A stretch of 64,000 bases of DNA, taken from assembly GCF_029227915.1 (NCBI RefSeq), contig NC_079886.1, positions 24,960,501 through 25,024,500 of the forward strand, read 5' to 3'. The stretch comes from Hydractinia symbiolongicarpus. Lineage: Eukaryota; Cnidaria; Hydrozoa; Anthoathecata; Hydractiniidae. The position numbers and the translations under genes were made by a program. This document shows positions 8,119 to 15,820 of this stretch, piece after piece (the stretch's first letter is position 1; the number at the start of each line of letters is the position of its first letter). Under the pieces are notes generated by a model that searched no databases, was not told the DNA's origin, and saw only the letters and a program-made list of their open reading frames with translations.

Positions 8119-9393
8119 ATGGCGGACATTGATATTGATCCGTTTGGTGACCATGGTCAACCCGACGAGGGTACCGATGACTCCACACCTCTGGTACCGA
8201 GGGAGCGCACGCGTGTGCAGATACACACACCTGATGAGGAGACATCATTCGGAGGAGGCTCCACTCAACGTACAAGAGTTTTGCGGGAAATGGTTGATGT
8301 GTTGTATGATAGATTATCTGAAGGATCCCTGTCAAAACCTGAGGTGCTACATACAGACCTTTTTGAAATTAAGGATGGTGAATTATACTACAGAGATAAA
8401 AACGAACCTTTGACAAACAATGGAAGACTAAGGGCCACCGGTACTATATCAGATATATTAGGCAAGAGAAGGCTGCGTAATTTAGGCTTTGACATACCAA
8501 AAGGTAAGATTACAGCCCGACAAGCTGCTAAGCTAAACAAAATACAAGAAGAATTACCCTCGTCATCCAAAATAACAACAGCAAGTGATGTAGAATTAGA
8601 AGCTATATCCGGGGATGTGGTAAACAGTACGGAAGATTTAATTTCATTGGTCAAACAATCTGTAGACCATGAAGCAACCCAGACCGGTGATCTATTTGAA
8701 TATCCTATGCGTGAATTGCTAGGATTGGATAGATCATTGAGAAACATAAGAGGAAGTCTTCAGGATGAAGTTGCAAAAAAGGTTCAGCTCGAACAGCATA
8801 TTGACAGAGAAAAAAACAAGTTGGAAGAGATGGAAAACACACCAAATATGACCGAGGAACAACAAAATGAAGCGAAAGAAAGGTTGAAAGGTTTGCAAAA
8901 TGAGTTGAAAGGCCGGCAAGAGATTATCGATATTCTCAAAGGTAAACTTAACAGTCAAATAAAAAGCATCAGGGAGACGATTACCAAAGTACTTGACAAA
9001 GAAACTACATTGGGTGAAAAGATACGAACGCTATTCCGTGAGCAGGGTATTACCATCGTCAGTGTACTAACGGCATTTGGTATGGTTATCGGCCTTCTAG
9101 TTGAAACTTTGACACCAGGGGGTGGGGGGTCATCCACCGGTAATACAAAAAATCATGAAAAAACCGAAGGTGGTGCGAGGGAATGGATAAAGAACAAGCT
9201 GAGCGCGCTGGGATCTCTCCTGGGTAGATTAGCCGGTGCCGCAGCCGCGTCCCTACCGGGTATAATTGGATCCATCGTATCATGGATCCTAAATAGAGCA
9301 AAGGAGGTCGTCGGTTGGTTGAGTCAAAACCTGTGGGATTTGATAGTCGGAATCGGAGGTCTGATATACACCTACATGGTAACAAAGCGTTAG
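8119..9393 (+). CDS. Coiled-coil protein with C-terminal hydrophobic segments (A)
   Basis: 424 residues, function unknown. Residues 1-45 are acidic and nearly identical to B. Residues about 48-170 diverge strongly from B. Residues about 205-305 are a charged coiled coil. Three hydrophobic segments follow (about 311-331, 363-392 and 405-420), the first trailed by a glycine run. The plan of a coiled coil plus glycine/alanine-rich membrane helices would suit a membrane-active or virion membrane protein, but that is inference. It stands alone on the plus strand between two minus-strand clusters. A hairpin 12 nt past the stop is shared with the convergent gene. Confidence 0.85.
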   Translation: MADIDIDPFGDHGQPDEGTDDSTPLVPRERTRVQIHTPDEETSFGGGSTQRTRVLREMVDVLYDRLSEGSLSKPEVLHTDLFEIKDGELYYRDKNEPLTNNGRLRATGTISDILGKRRLRNLGFDIPKGKITARQAAKLNKIQEELPSSSKITTASDVELEAISGDVVNSTEDLISLVKQSVDHEATQTGDLFEYPMRELLGLDRSLRNIRGSLQDEVAKKVQLEQHIDREKNKLEEMENTPNMTEEQQNEAKERLKGLQNELKGRQEIIDILKGKLNSQIKSIRETITKVLDKETTLGEKIRTLFREQGITIVSVLTAFGMVIGLLVETLTPGGGGSSTGNTKNHEKTEGGAREWIKNKLSALGSLLGRLAGAAAASLPGIIGSIVSWILNRAKEVVGWLSQNLWDLIVGIGGLIYTYMVTKR

Positions 9394-9405
9394 TGATACT
9401 ACTAC

Positions 9406-9430
9406 TATGTTACATGTGTCATGTAACATA
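9406..9430. terminator. Hairpin between convergent genes (A)
   Basis: Perfect 10-bp arms TATGTTACAT (9406-9415) and ATGTAACATA (9421-9430) with a 5-nt loop, placed between stops at 9393 (plus) and 9448 (minus). In element B the arms are kept and the loop differs, which supports selection on pairing. Confidence 0.6.
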
Positions 9431-9447
9431 ATACCCGCGGCATGGTA

Positions 9448-9873
9448 CTATTTTTCGAAATACCACACGGCGCCGCCGACACCGATCATGCTTAGCGCGA
9501 TAAATGCCAATTCCCTCTCATGCTGGCCATTGCTGGGTGTATAAAAGTCGCTCAATACGGGCCTGCGCGGAATATCTGTGAGAGGTGAACCTCCAAATAC
9601 TTTTTTATATTCCCGCATCGCGTCATCCAGCTCCGTAAATTTACCCTCGGCCTTCTTCTCAAGTCTGAGCTGCTTATTGATAAAGTCAACCCTGTCCTGT
9701 CTTTTACGTTGCCATATAACCTGAGCCTTCTGCAGTTGTTCTATGGCTAGATCATGCCGCTTCCGTTCCTTATCTATCCTATCCTTTGATAAACTTGAAA
9801 AGAGGTAGCTTGATCCGGTGAAAGCCAAAGCGTTCGCGAAGGCACCTCCCAACATCATTGCAATTGAAGCCAT
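9448..9873 (-). CDS. Small membrane/coiled-coil Polinton protein (A)
   Basis: 141 residues. There is a glycine/alanine-rich hydrophobic N-terminus (about 3-28), a charged helical centre rich in K, R, E and Q (about 30-80), a conserved SDFYTPSNGQ segment (about 107-116) and a C-terminal hydrophobic helix (about 119-138). The element B copy differs at only a few residues. It is the last gene of a minus-strand cluster of small membrane proteins, consistent with virion or assembly functions, though none is established. The start follows TATATGAAAC, in line with the TATA-like box rule seen in the element. Confidence 0.8.
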   Translation of the reverse strand: MASIAMMLGGAFANALAFTGSSYLFSSLSKDRIDKERKRHDLAIEQLQKAQVIWQRKRQDRVDFINKQLRLEKKAEGKFTELDDAMREYKKVFGGSPLTDIPRRPVLSDFYTPSNGQHERELAFIALSMIGVGGAVWYFEK

Positions 9874-9904
9874 GTTTCATATACTACAGTATAATTTAGT
9901 GTTG

Positions 9905-10036
9905 TTATTTTAATATGATAGCTTCGGAGTCTATGACATCCGTATCCACCTCCATGTATTCCACCTTGGGTAAAATCCTCTCAACTTTCTTACGTTGACA
10001 TAAAACCCAGACCAACCATTCCAGTATTCGCAACAT
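9905..10036 (-). CDS. Conserved 43-residue small protein (A)
   Basis: A short frame that starts MLRILEWLVWVLCQRKKVER and ends in an acidic, DVIDSEAIILK-like tail. Its ATG overlaps the stop codon of the 75-residue gene upstream by one nucleotide (TAATG), which suggests coupled translation. In B the same frame is open (47 residues, 39342-39485) and differs by in-frame changes, including a net gain of four codons. This is strong evidence that it is a real gene. The hydrophobic N-terminus could insert in a membrane. Function unknown. Confidence 0.7.
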   Translation of the reverse strand: MLRILEWLVWVLCQRKKVERILPKVEYMEVDTDVIDSEAIILK

Positions 10037-10263
10037 TATATATTTATAGTTTCAGGTATAATTTTTTGCTTAACTAGATATTCTCTTGTCATTTCACTTG
10101 CGGCGACTATGGCTACAAGCTTTCCGGTATCTTCCAGGTCAAACTTCTGAATTGAGGGTGGTGTCATTTTTAATACCTTTTTCCCGAGCATTGAATAGCC
10201 TACAGCGAAAACGCATACGACCGATGCCTTATAAATATCGTTGACTATACTTTTCTTATCCAT
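10036..10263 (-). CDS. 75-residue Polinton membrane protein (A)
   Basis: It begins MDKKSIVNDIYKASVV. A hydrophobic segment (about 11-27) is followed by KKVLKMTPPSIQKFD and a second alanine-rich helix (about 48-58) leading to REYLVKQKIIPETINI. The B copy differs at one residue. The start follows GTATATAAAC. It lies between the 130-residue membrane protein and the 43-residue frame, which it overlaps by one base. Function unknown. I recall it as a recurrent small gene of cnidarian Polintons. Confidence 0.78.
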   Translation of the reverse strand: MDKKSIVNDIYKASVVCVFAVGYSMLGKKVLKMTPPSIQKFDLEDTGKLVAIVAASEMTREYLVKQKIIPETINI

Positions 10264-10282
10264 GTTTATATACTTCGAGATT

Positions 10283-10300
10283 ATAATATCGCGATATTAT
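10283..10300. terminator. Perfect 18-bp palindrome ATAATATCGCGATATTAT (A)
   Basis: It lies 5 bp past the stop of the 130-residue gene (10305) and 20 bp before the start of the 75-residue gene (10263). It is identical at 39732-39749 in element B. It could be a 3' processing hairpin or an operator for the downstream gene. Confidence 0.5.
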
Positions 10301-10304
10301 CCCT

Positions 10305-10697
10305 TTATTCCATTTCAAGTTTACCTATTCTCACGGTTTTTTTAGGATCGGAGGGTGGTGGGGTACCCTTCACCTTAATATTTTTGTCCTTATTTTTATA
10401 CACGAAATAAGCACCAATTAAGACTAGTACTATCACTCCTCCCCCCATTATGGTGTAGTTCATGGGCCCTCCATCTGGTTTAGGGCCTTCGGTCATAGAA
10501 TCCACATCTATTACAATATCATTTGAATCTTCGGGCTGTGTTTGTGCTTGAGGCGTCGGCTGTGCTTGATTCTGTGCCATGAGCCATTTTTTATATTCCT
10601 CCCTCTTTTTACGGTTGTATTCCGCCAACCTCTTACCAGATTCAACCTTTTTAGGGTTCTTCGTTGTCACCTGAATAGGAGTCTGTTCCTCTGACAT
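10305..10697 (-). CDS. Single-pass membrane protein, basic N-terminus (A)
   Basis: 130 residues. The N-terminus is basic and conserved (KNPKKVESGKRLAEYNRKKRE, about 14-34), the middle is glutamine/proline-rich, a transmembrane helix runs about 79-101 (GGGVIVLVLIGAYFVY), and the tail is short and basic. The N-terminal third is shared with B while the rest is only loosely alike. Its start lies inside the end of the upstream 201-residue gene (47-nt overlap, different frames). Probably a virion membrane-associated protein, by context only. Confidence 0.75.
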   Translation of the reverse strand: MSEEQTPIQVTTKNPKKVESGKRLAEYNRKKREEYKKWLMAQNQAQPTPQAQTQPEDSNDIVIDVDSMTEGPKPDGGPMNYTIMGGGVIVLVLIGAYFVYKNKDKNIKVKGTPPPSDPKKTVRIGKLEME

Positions 10698-11256
10698 CTT
10701 TATTATCTATATCTATATTATTATTTGCGTTTAAATTTCTTCCAGCGATATAATGCCTACCTGTAATTAGACCCACACTGATTGGTGATAAGAATGAGCC
10801 GAATCTATAATACAAATCGCACGTGAACCTTTGAAGGGCGGAGTTTAGGAATGGGTCATTCTCCAGGTCATCTTGATTGTTTATTCCTAAGACTGTACAG
10901 GCCCCCATGGAATACATGTGAATGATTGATTGCCCCAAAGACTTCACCATTTGACCTGATAGTTTAGCTTCATAGATACTAAAGAGTTTCTTTACCTCTT
11001 CATCTTTGAGCTTTTGAATTTGCTCGTCCGTATACATTTTACCCAGGTATAGCTTGCTATTTCCGGTTAACACACACTCGAGCAATTTTTGCCTCTTGCC
11101 ATCATCGGGTGTAGGACCCTGAATAAAAATTAAGTTGTCAATTGCAGTTTCAGCCATTTTCAATAGCGATAGGTATTTTTTAACACAAAAAAAGCAAAAA
11201 CTAAGTACTACTACTAGTATTAGTACTAATATTATGAAATTGATATATTCTATCAT
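10651..11256 (-). CDS. Membrane-anchored protein, 201 residues (A)
   Basis: N-terminal transmembrane helix (about 5-27) followed by a soluble, mostly helical domain with conserved YLGKMYT, AKLSGQMVKSLGQSIIHMYSMGAC and GLITGRHYIAGR segments. No enzyme motif is recognised. The B copy is clearly homologous, with scattered changes. The gene overlaps the next one by 47 nt in another frame. Upstream lies the expanded CTATAGGAGT repeat, so its promoter region is altered relative to B. Confidence 0.75.
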   Translation of the reverse strand: MIEYINFIILVLILVVVLSFCFFCVKKYLSLLKMAETAIDNLIFIQGPTPDDGKRQKLLECVLTGNSKLYLGKMYTDEQIQKLKDEEVKKLFSIYEAKLSGQMVKSLGQSIIHMYSMGACTVLGINNQDDLENDPFLNSALQRFTCDLYYRFGSFLSPISVGLITGRHYIAGRNLNANNNIDIDNKDVRGTDSYSGDNEEP

Positions 11257-11260
11257 GGTC

Positions 11261-11385
11261 CTATAGGAGTCTATAGGAGTCTATAGGAGTCTATAGGAGT
11301 CTATAGGAGTATTATAGGAGTATTATAGGAGTATTATAGGAGTATTATAGGAGTATTATAGGAGAGTCTTATAGGAGTCTATAGA
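11261..11385. repeat. CTATAGGAGT tandem repeat
   Basis: About five 10-bp CTATAGGAGT units, then about five 11-bp ATTATAGGAGT units, and a degraded end. It lies just 5' of the minus-strand membrane protein gene. Element B has at most a trace (TTATAGGATAG), so this is a private expansion in A. Confidence 0.9.
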
Positions 11386-11397
11386 TCTGTTAGATAC

Positions 11398-11424
11398 TTT
11401 TGTTACAAGACTCTTGTAACAAAA
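11398..11424 (-). terminator. 3' hairpin of the packaging ATPase gene (A)
   Basis: Arms TTGTTACAAG (11400-11409) and CTTGTAACAA (11413-11422), extended by T/A pairs, with a 3-nt loop. It starts 13-15 nt past the ATPase stop at 11437. The same arms with a different loop occur in B. Confidence 0.6.
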
Positions 11425-11436
11425 AAAACGTCCAAT

Positions 11437-12063
11437 CTAGCAAATCACGTAAGTTCTTGGATGTTCCATTCTCATGACTAAATGTGTGTATTTGCCATCT
11501 TTTAGCCTTTCCTTAACCTTCTGGATCTCTGACCGTGATTCAATGACATCATTCTCTTCATGAATAGTTGCGAGATCTTGCCTGTCCTTCGGATACCACA
11601 CATATAACATTTTCGCCTGCCTTCGTAAGTTCTTCGGTATCGCGGTGTATGATTGTGTGAGTAGCCACATGGTGTGGTTTCGATGCCGACCGCTGATGGC
11701 CAGCTCCAGCAGTGGTTGTCTCTTTTTGTCCAGTTTCTCATCCGCGATGATATCGTCGATCAGGAATAATGTTTTGTATCCTGCGAATAAATCCGTCATC
11801 TTTTGAATCCATTCATATAACATACCTCTGGGCTCAATTAGAATCACATATCTGTCGTTCCAAAACCATTTTCGACACATATATGTCTTGTTCCATCTTA
11901 ATGTTGGACATATAATCACAATGAAATCGAAGTGATCAAAGTATTCACTCTCTAGTAGCGTTACTACGCGTTTAGATTTTCCGCAGCCCGTGGGACCGAC
12001 GAATAGTGCCGTGTGAGGATCTTTCATGTAGTCCATCTTAATATAGTACATCCATAATTTCAC
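11437..12063 (-). CDS. A32-like genome-packaging ATPase (A)
   Basis: 208 residues. It is a FtsK/HerA-superfamily ATPase of the kind that pumps DNA into capsids of Polintons, virophages and large DNA viruses. Walker A is GPTGCGKS (23-30) and Walker B is LFLIDDI (99-105). A polar strand LLTQSY (134-139) fits the sensor motif, and RR pairs follow at about 147-148. The start overlaps the end of the major capsid gene by 26 nt. With the penton-like gene, the three form a minus-strand morphogenesis block that ends at a hairpin. The B copy is nearly identical. Confidence 0.92.
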   Translation of the reverse strand: MKLWMYYIKMDYMKDPHTALFVGPTGCGKSKRVVTLLESEYFDHFDFIVIICPTLRWNKTYMCRKWFWNDRYVILIEPRGMLYEWIQKMTDLFAGYKTLFLIDDIIADEKLDKKRQPLLELAISGRHRNHTMWLLTQSYTAIPKNLRRQAKMLYVWYPKDRQDLATIHEENDVIESRSEIQKVKERLKDGKYTHLVMRMEHPRTYVIC

Positions 12064-13357
12064 CGTTTTGAATATTTAATTGAGCATCCATGATTAGATA
12101 TATGTAAGCGTTTAAGGATCCCGCGGTTTCGGCGGTCTTTTCAACTTGCAGTGTGATCCCCTCACTAGCATTTTCAATTCGTCGACCGGTCCCGTGCAGT
12201 GAGTTTTCATCTATGGTTCTGAAATCCAACCATAGAGCATATTTCGTGGTTAGGTAGTCGGCGACTTTCACATCATGTAATTGCAAATGTTTTTGTATTT
12301 CACCGGCATTGCCATCCCTTTGTTTAAACTCTGCAAAATACTTGCAAATTTCACCATAATGCTCAAACGGTTGCATCCCCTGAGCGAAAAGTTGGTTAGG
12401 CTTACCCTCAACTATGGCGGATACCTTTTTGATCTTAGGATTGTAGAACCTACCTGTATCTCGTTTGTAAGCTTTCTCTTCCTCAAACAGAACCAATATA
12501 CCCTTCAAAGACTTGCACGGTGTATTGAACGACCAATTCCATGTTGTGTCCGACTTATCCACCCTAATTTGTCTATGTCTCAGAAATCTGTCGTAAAGTA
12601 CGGCCATGTTTTGGTATTCATTTGAGATGAATCTGGCGAGTGTCGGTTGTGTCACAATCTCATATTCGAGAGATATGTTGGAGATTTTGTATTTAGCATC
12701 CGGCAACGGCGCCGTGGTGGAACCCGAAGGTTTGGTTGGTGTTGATAATACTACCCTGTCATAATTGTTGAATGTTATCTCATAACACAGCCTATTACCT
12801 AATCCAGCCTGATAATATGGGATCGTGCTATCCAACATTTCAAAATCTAGTGGTATGGTGAACTTGTTTTTGTATGCATCATAAATAGCTTTGTCCGCTA
12901 CCTCCGATGCGTCTTTATCCGCGGCTCCAACTCTCAGTTTCATACAGTTTTCTGTACACCCTTCATCAAAGATGATGCCTTGTCTTATTGCATTTCTTTT
13001 TTCAGACTTGGTTAACCATAAATCTCTGTAGCACCCAAAAAGATCAAAGTCATCAATGCTTAGAATCTCGGTACCCTCGAACTTGATAGCTAGCTTTTTA
13101 ACAATTGCCCTCCCTATGTTAGAGACCAATGTTCTCTTGGTGTCAGCTTTTGACTCGAGATCAATGTCGAAACTTATTTTCGAAGTACCAGGAACGATGA
13201 CATCATCGTTACCTAAATTAGGGAACCTAATCAGGAGTAACTGGTTCTGATCAATCTCACTTGGGTTGTGAGTGACAATTACTTTTTGATGCGTTCCTTT
13301 TACACCATGTGCGATTCTAAGTGAACGCTCTGGGTTTAACTTTTTCCCGTATTCCAT
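12038..13357 (-). CDS. Major capsid protein, double jelly-roll type (A)
   Basis: 439 residues, assigned by resemblance to Polinton/adintovirus capsid proteins and by its place between the penton-like and ATPase genes. Conserved stretches include the IDQNQLLLIRFPNLG start region, the DDFDLFGCYRDLWLTKSEK segment (about 102-120) and a C-terminal SLNAYIYLIMDAQLNIQNG strand. It is compact for the class. It is almost identical in B, with no internal stop. A trimeric capsomer role follows from the family. I cannot see the fold itself from sequence. Confidence 0.85.
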   Translation of the reverse strand: MEYGKKLNPERSLRIAHGVKGTHQKVIVTHNPSEIDQNQLLLIRFPNLGNDDVIVPGTSKISFDIDLESKADTKRTLVSNIGRAIVKKLAIKFEGTEILSIDDFDLFGCYRDLWLTKSEKRNAIRQGIIFDEGCTENCMKLRVGAADKDASEVADKAIYDAYKNKFTIPLDFEMLDSTIPYYQAGLGNRLCYEITFNNYDRVVLSTPTKPSGSTTAPLPDAKYKISNISLEYEIVTQPTLARFISNEYQNMAVLYDRFLRHRQIRVDKSDTTWNWSFNTPCKSLKGILVLFEEEKAYKRDTGRFYNPKIKKVSAIVEGKPNQLFAQGMQPFEHYGEICKYFAEFKQRDGNAGEIQKHLQLHDVKVADYLTTKYALWLDFRTIDENSLHGTGRRIENASEGITLQVEKTAETAGSLNAYIYLIMDAQLNIQNGEIMDVLY

Positions 13358-13412
13358 GCTATTCCATATTACTTTTATTTTATTTTACTTTAATTCGGTT
13401 AATGCTACGGTA

Positions 13413-13976
13413 TCATCTGTACGCCGTATCTCTTATGTGAATGGTAACTGTTGTCTTCATACCACCCCATAACACCTTACCATCCTGACCTGTGACTCTC
13501 ATGGTAAGTGATTGAAGTAAACCTTTCTTTAGTTTCTTATATTGCGGATTTTTCGGTTCAATATATGTAAAATCACCACCATACTCGGATATATGATATG
13601 TCATCAGGTTGTTGCTATATTCACCATCTTTAAGATTTAACGAGTTATCCAATTCATTAAGATTAAAATGTAGTTCCGTTACACCCTCCATATTGAATAT
13701 TTTACCCAACTTAGAGTTTCTAGCTAGTGGTGTTGATTTTACATCACCTCTCACGATTGAATTCAACTCCCTCCATGTGTATTGCCGACCCTGTGGTAAC
13801 CTAACCGTGGTAACTCCATCGGCCAAAGGTATATCTATTGGAGCTGTAGCTACATATGTGACATTATCCGAAAACGTCTCCACGATCGCAACCTCCTTTG
13901 TACCATGTGAGTTGTCTATCGGTTGATACAAATAGATTTTCTTCTCGCTATTTACGTCCTTTATTGTGATATACAT
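13413..13976 (-). CDS. Penton-like minor capsid protein (A)
   Basis: 187 residues. It resembles the single jelly-roll minor capsid protein of Polintons: MYITIKDVNSEKKIYL start, EVAIVETFSDNV, a FNLNELDNSLNL segment (about 104-115) and a C-terminal strand TTVTIHIRD. It would form the five-fold vertices. The ends are conserved with B while the middle (about 44-95) is quite divergent, which would fit a surface-exposed or recombining region. It is the first gene of the minus-strand capsid block and shares a 38-bp divergent promoter with the plus-strand gene at 14015. Confidence 0.8.
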   Translation of the reverse strand: MYITIKDVNSEKKIYLYQPIDNSHGTKEVAIVETFSDNVTYVATAPIDIPLADGVTTVRLPQGRQYTWRELNSIVRGDVKSTPLARNSKLGKIFNMEGVTELHFNLNELDNSLNLKDGEYSNNLMTYHISEYGGDFTYIEPKNPQYKKLKKGLLQSLTMRVTGQDGKVLWGGMKTTVTIHIRDTAYR

Positions 13977-14014
13977 TATTATATTAGAGATTGTGAATAT
14001 ATTTAAATTAAAGA
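13977..14014. promoter_or_regulatory. Compact divergent promoter of capsid block (A)
   Basis: 38 bp separate the penton start from the plus-strand start at 14015. It contains TATTATATTAG, shared with the spacer at 8075-8118, and AATATATTTAAATTAAAG. It is almost unchanged in B. Confidence 0.5.
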
Positions 14015-15193
14015 ATGGATGACATTTTCAGATATAACCCGAATGCGACATATAAAACAAATGGAGGGCTGGATCTTCAAATATTGGGTGCTAGGGATCT
14101 GTACAAACAGGCCATTATTGTGTCCGAAAGTGGCTCTTTCCCCGCTTCCTTTCCTAATATTTTTACCAATTAAGAACTTAGTCAGAACGCGCAACGTATG
14201 AGAATTTGGAATGAGCAACCTTTTAGATTATGGCAAACCCAGCTAAATTTCGCCACTTGGTGTGCTTCAAGTGCCTGTGGGGTAAGTTCCGAACACCTTA
14301 ATGATGGTAGATCTATGGTCAGGTCAATATATCGTTTTCATGTGTATTATCACATTAGACGAATCATTAAGCGCCTGCAGACACCTCTACCCTTTGAGAA
14401 TAGTTTTAATCAATATGATAATCCCTATTCAAATGAGGAATTTCTAAAAATCTGTTATGAGTATGATGTTGATTCCAACCCCATGAAATACAGAGGTCAG
14501 TACTTTTTCACTTCATATCAAAAAAGGCGTAAAGACTATCCAACTCCGGGGTTGAGTTATTTCACTAACGACTCCATGACGCGGTGGATTGTGGAAAAAT
14601 CCGATGGATTTACAAAAACGGGTCTTGTGAAGATCTCAAGCAGTGTTAGAGCCTATGCCTATCTAATTCTTAGTTCTCAGGCCTCAGCACGCTCCTCCAT
14701 CCTTGGTAATGATTCAAGTGCTCTGACCGCCCAAAGAGTTTTTATGAATAACCTTGAAGACATTGTTAACCGTAGGGTTGATATTCAGGAGGACATTAAA
14801 CGTTATCAGGATACGTTAAACTACGCTTCAAGTAAGGTTGATTATTCGGTTGGGCAAGGTATTTATATGATACCTAGTGACATGAATCTCAGAATTAAGA
14901 CGGGTGTGGTGGGTTACAACAACAAGATTTTGATATCGGGTGAAGATCTTACCATTGGTATTAATCGAAAGGTCAATGTTACCGAATCACATAAGATAAC
15001 TAAAAATAAGCCGGTAACACTCGATCATCCTGATCATCCTGATAAACACATTACCGTACACCACGTGGATACTACAGATAAACACATTACTGCACCTTAC
15101 CACAAAGATACTCCTCCTACACACGAAGATGAGAAGATCGCTCTTGTGATTGTTATGACAACAGGTTATTTCATATGGTATTTGTTTAGATAA
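14015..15193 (+). pseudogene. Tail-anchored structural-type Polinton protein, nonsense mutation (A)
   Basis: Equivalent to the intact 389-residue gene at 43402-44571. In A codon 53, Tyr in B, is TAA (14171-14173). The frame stays open afterwards, and a later ATG at 14198 could give 331 residues. The rest is nearly identical to B: a conserved QRMRIWNEQPFRLWQTQLNF block, the SSRVDIQEDIKRYQ-like region, a His/Asp/Thr-rich linker with one extra DHP repeat, and a C-terminal transmembrane helix (last 20 residues). Function unknown. The family recurs in animal Polintons, and its place next to the capsid genes suggests a virion role. One clean base change indicates recent decay. Confidence 0.85.
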
Positions 15194-15253
15194 AGAATGA
15201 CGTCAATTAAATGTCAATCAAGCCAGAATAACAATAGAGAAACAATGCATTCC

Positions 15254-15330
15254 TTACATACCAAATATCCTTCGCAACGGCTACTTTCGTTTTAACTTTT
15301 TTCTTATGTAAACAACTTTCTGGTATGTAA
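15254..15330 (+). terminator. Wide inverted repeat after the tail-anchored protein gene (A)
   Basis: Arms TTACATACCA (15254-15263) and TGGTATGTAA (15321-15330) enclose 57 nt and begin 61 nt past the stop. Nine pairs are kept in B. The loop is longer than in the other hairpins, so a termination role is less certain. Confidence 0.35.
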
Positions 15331-15440
15331 AAAATCCTATTGTTATAAGCGTTTAATTGACAGATGGTAGATAACAAAAACTGCTGTCCGATAGAATCTA
15401 TAAAGTGGTATAAAGAGATGTAATCGTGAATATAAACACA

Positions 15441-15776
15441 ATGGCTTTTCCAACAGTTGAAGAATTTGAACAAAACATAGAACAAGTTACTCCAATCATA
15501 AAGTGGAGAGAGCTGCCTAAAAACGATATTTACCTTGTTAAATATGTGAAAGAGATGGAAATATCAAGACCTGGTGCTCTTTCTGAAAAATCTATGTATG
15601 CGGAGGTTCAAGATAGAATGGGAAATAAATATAAGACATGGTTGCCTGCAAGACTTTGTGATGAATTGAAGGATTATGGTTGGGAGGGTGATGCCTTTGT
15701 CAGATCAAATGGTCTCAAACAATCTCAAAAGAATCATCAAAATCGATTCTTCAGTTATGACATTATGTGGCGCTAA
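15441..15776 (+). CDS. Polinton accessory protein of 111 residues, present only in A
   Basis: It starts MAFPTVEEFEQNIEQ; an in-frame ATG 15 nt upstream is possible, but TATAAACACA directly before 15441 matches the start rule of the element. A compact soluble domain has TPIIKWRELPKND, a central basic/charged strand region (KTWLPARLCDEL) and an aromatic C-terminus (FFSYDIMWR). I recall similar small proteins near Polinton ends in cnidarians, but no function is known. In B this gene is absent and the right TIR joins directly. A hairpin lies 20 nt past the stop. Confidence 0.7.
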   Translation: MAFPTVEEFEQNIEQVTPIIKWRELPKNDIYLVKYVKEMEISRPGALSEKSMYAEVQDRMGNKYKTWLPARLCDELKDYGWEGDAFVRSNGLKQSQKNHQNRFFSYDIMWR

Positions 15777-15795
15777 ACCTTGCAACATTGCAATC

Positions 15796-15820
15796 ATCTT
15801 TACTTGTTTCTGGTAAAGAT
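15796..15820 (+). terminator. 3' hairpin of the 111-residue gene
   Basis: Arms ATCTTTAC (15796-15803) and GTAAAGAT (15813-15820) plus one wobble pair. Apart from one base it is the same sequence as the integrase hairpin, and it abuts the right TIR. Confidence 0.55.

Noticed and set aside
15207-15485. 92-residue minus frame beside the right end of A
   Set aside because: It spans the non-coding spacer and the start of the plus-strand 111-residue gene. In B the frame is changed by TIR sequence.
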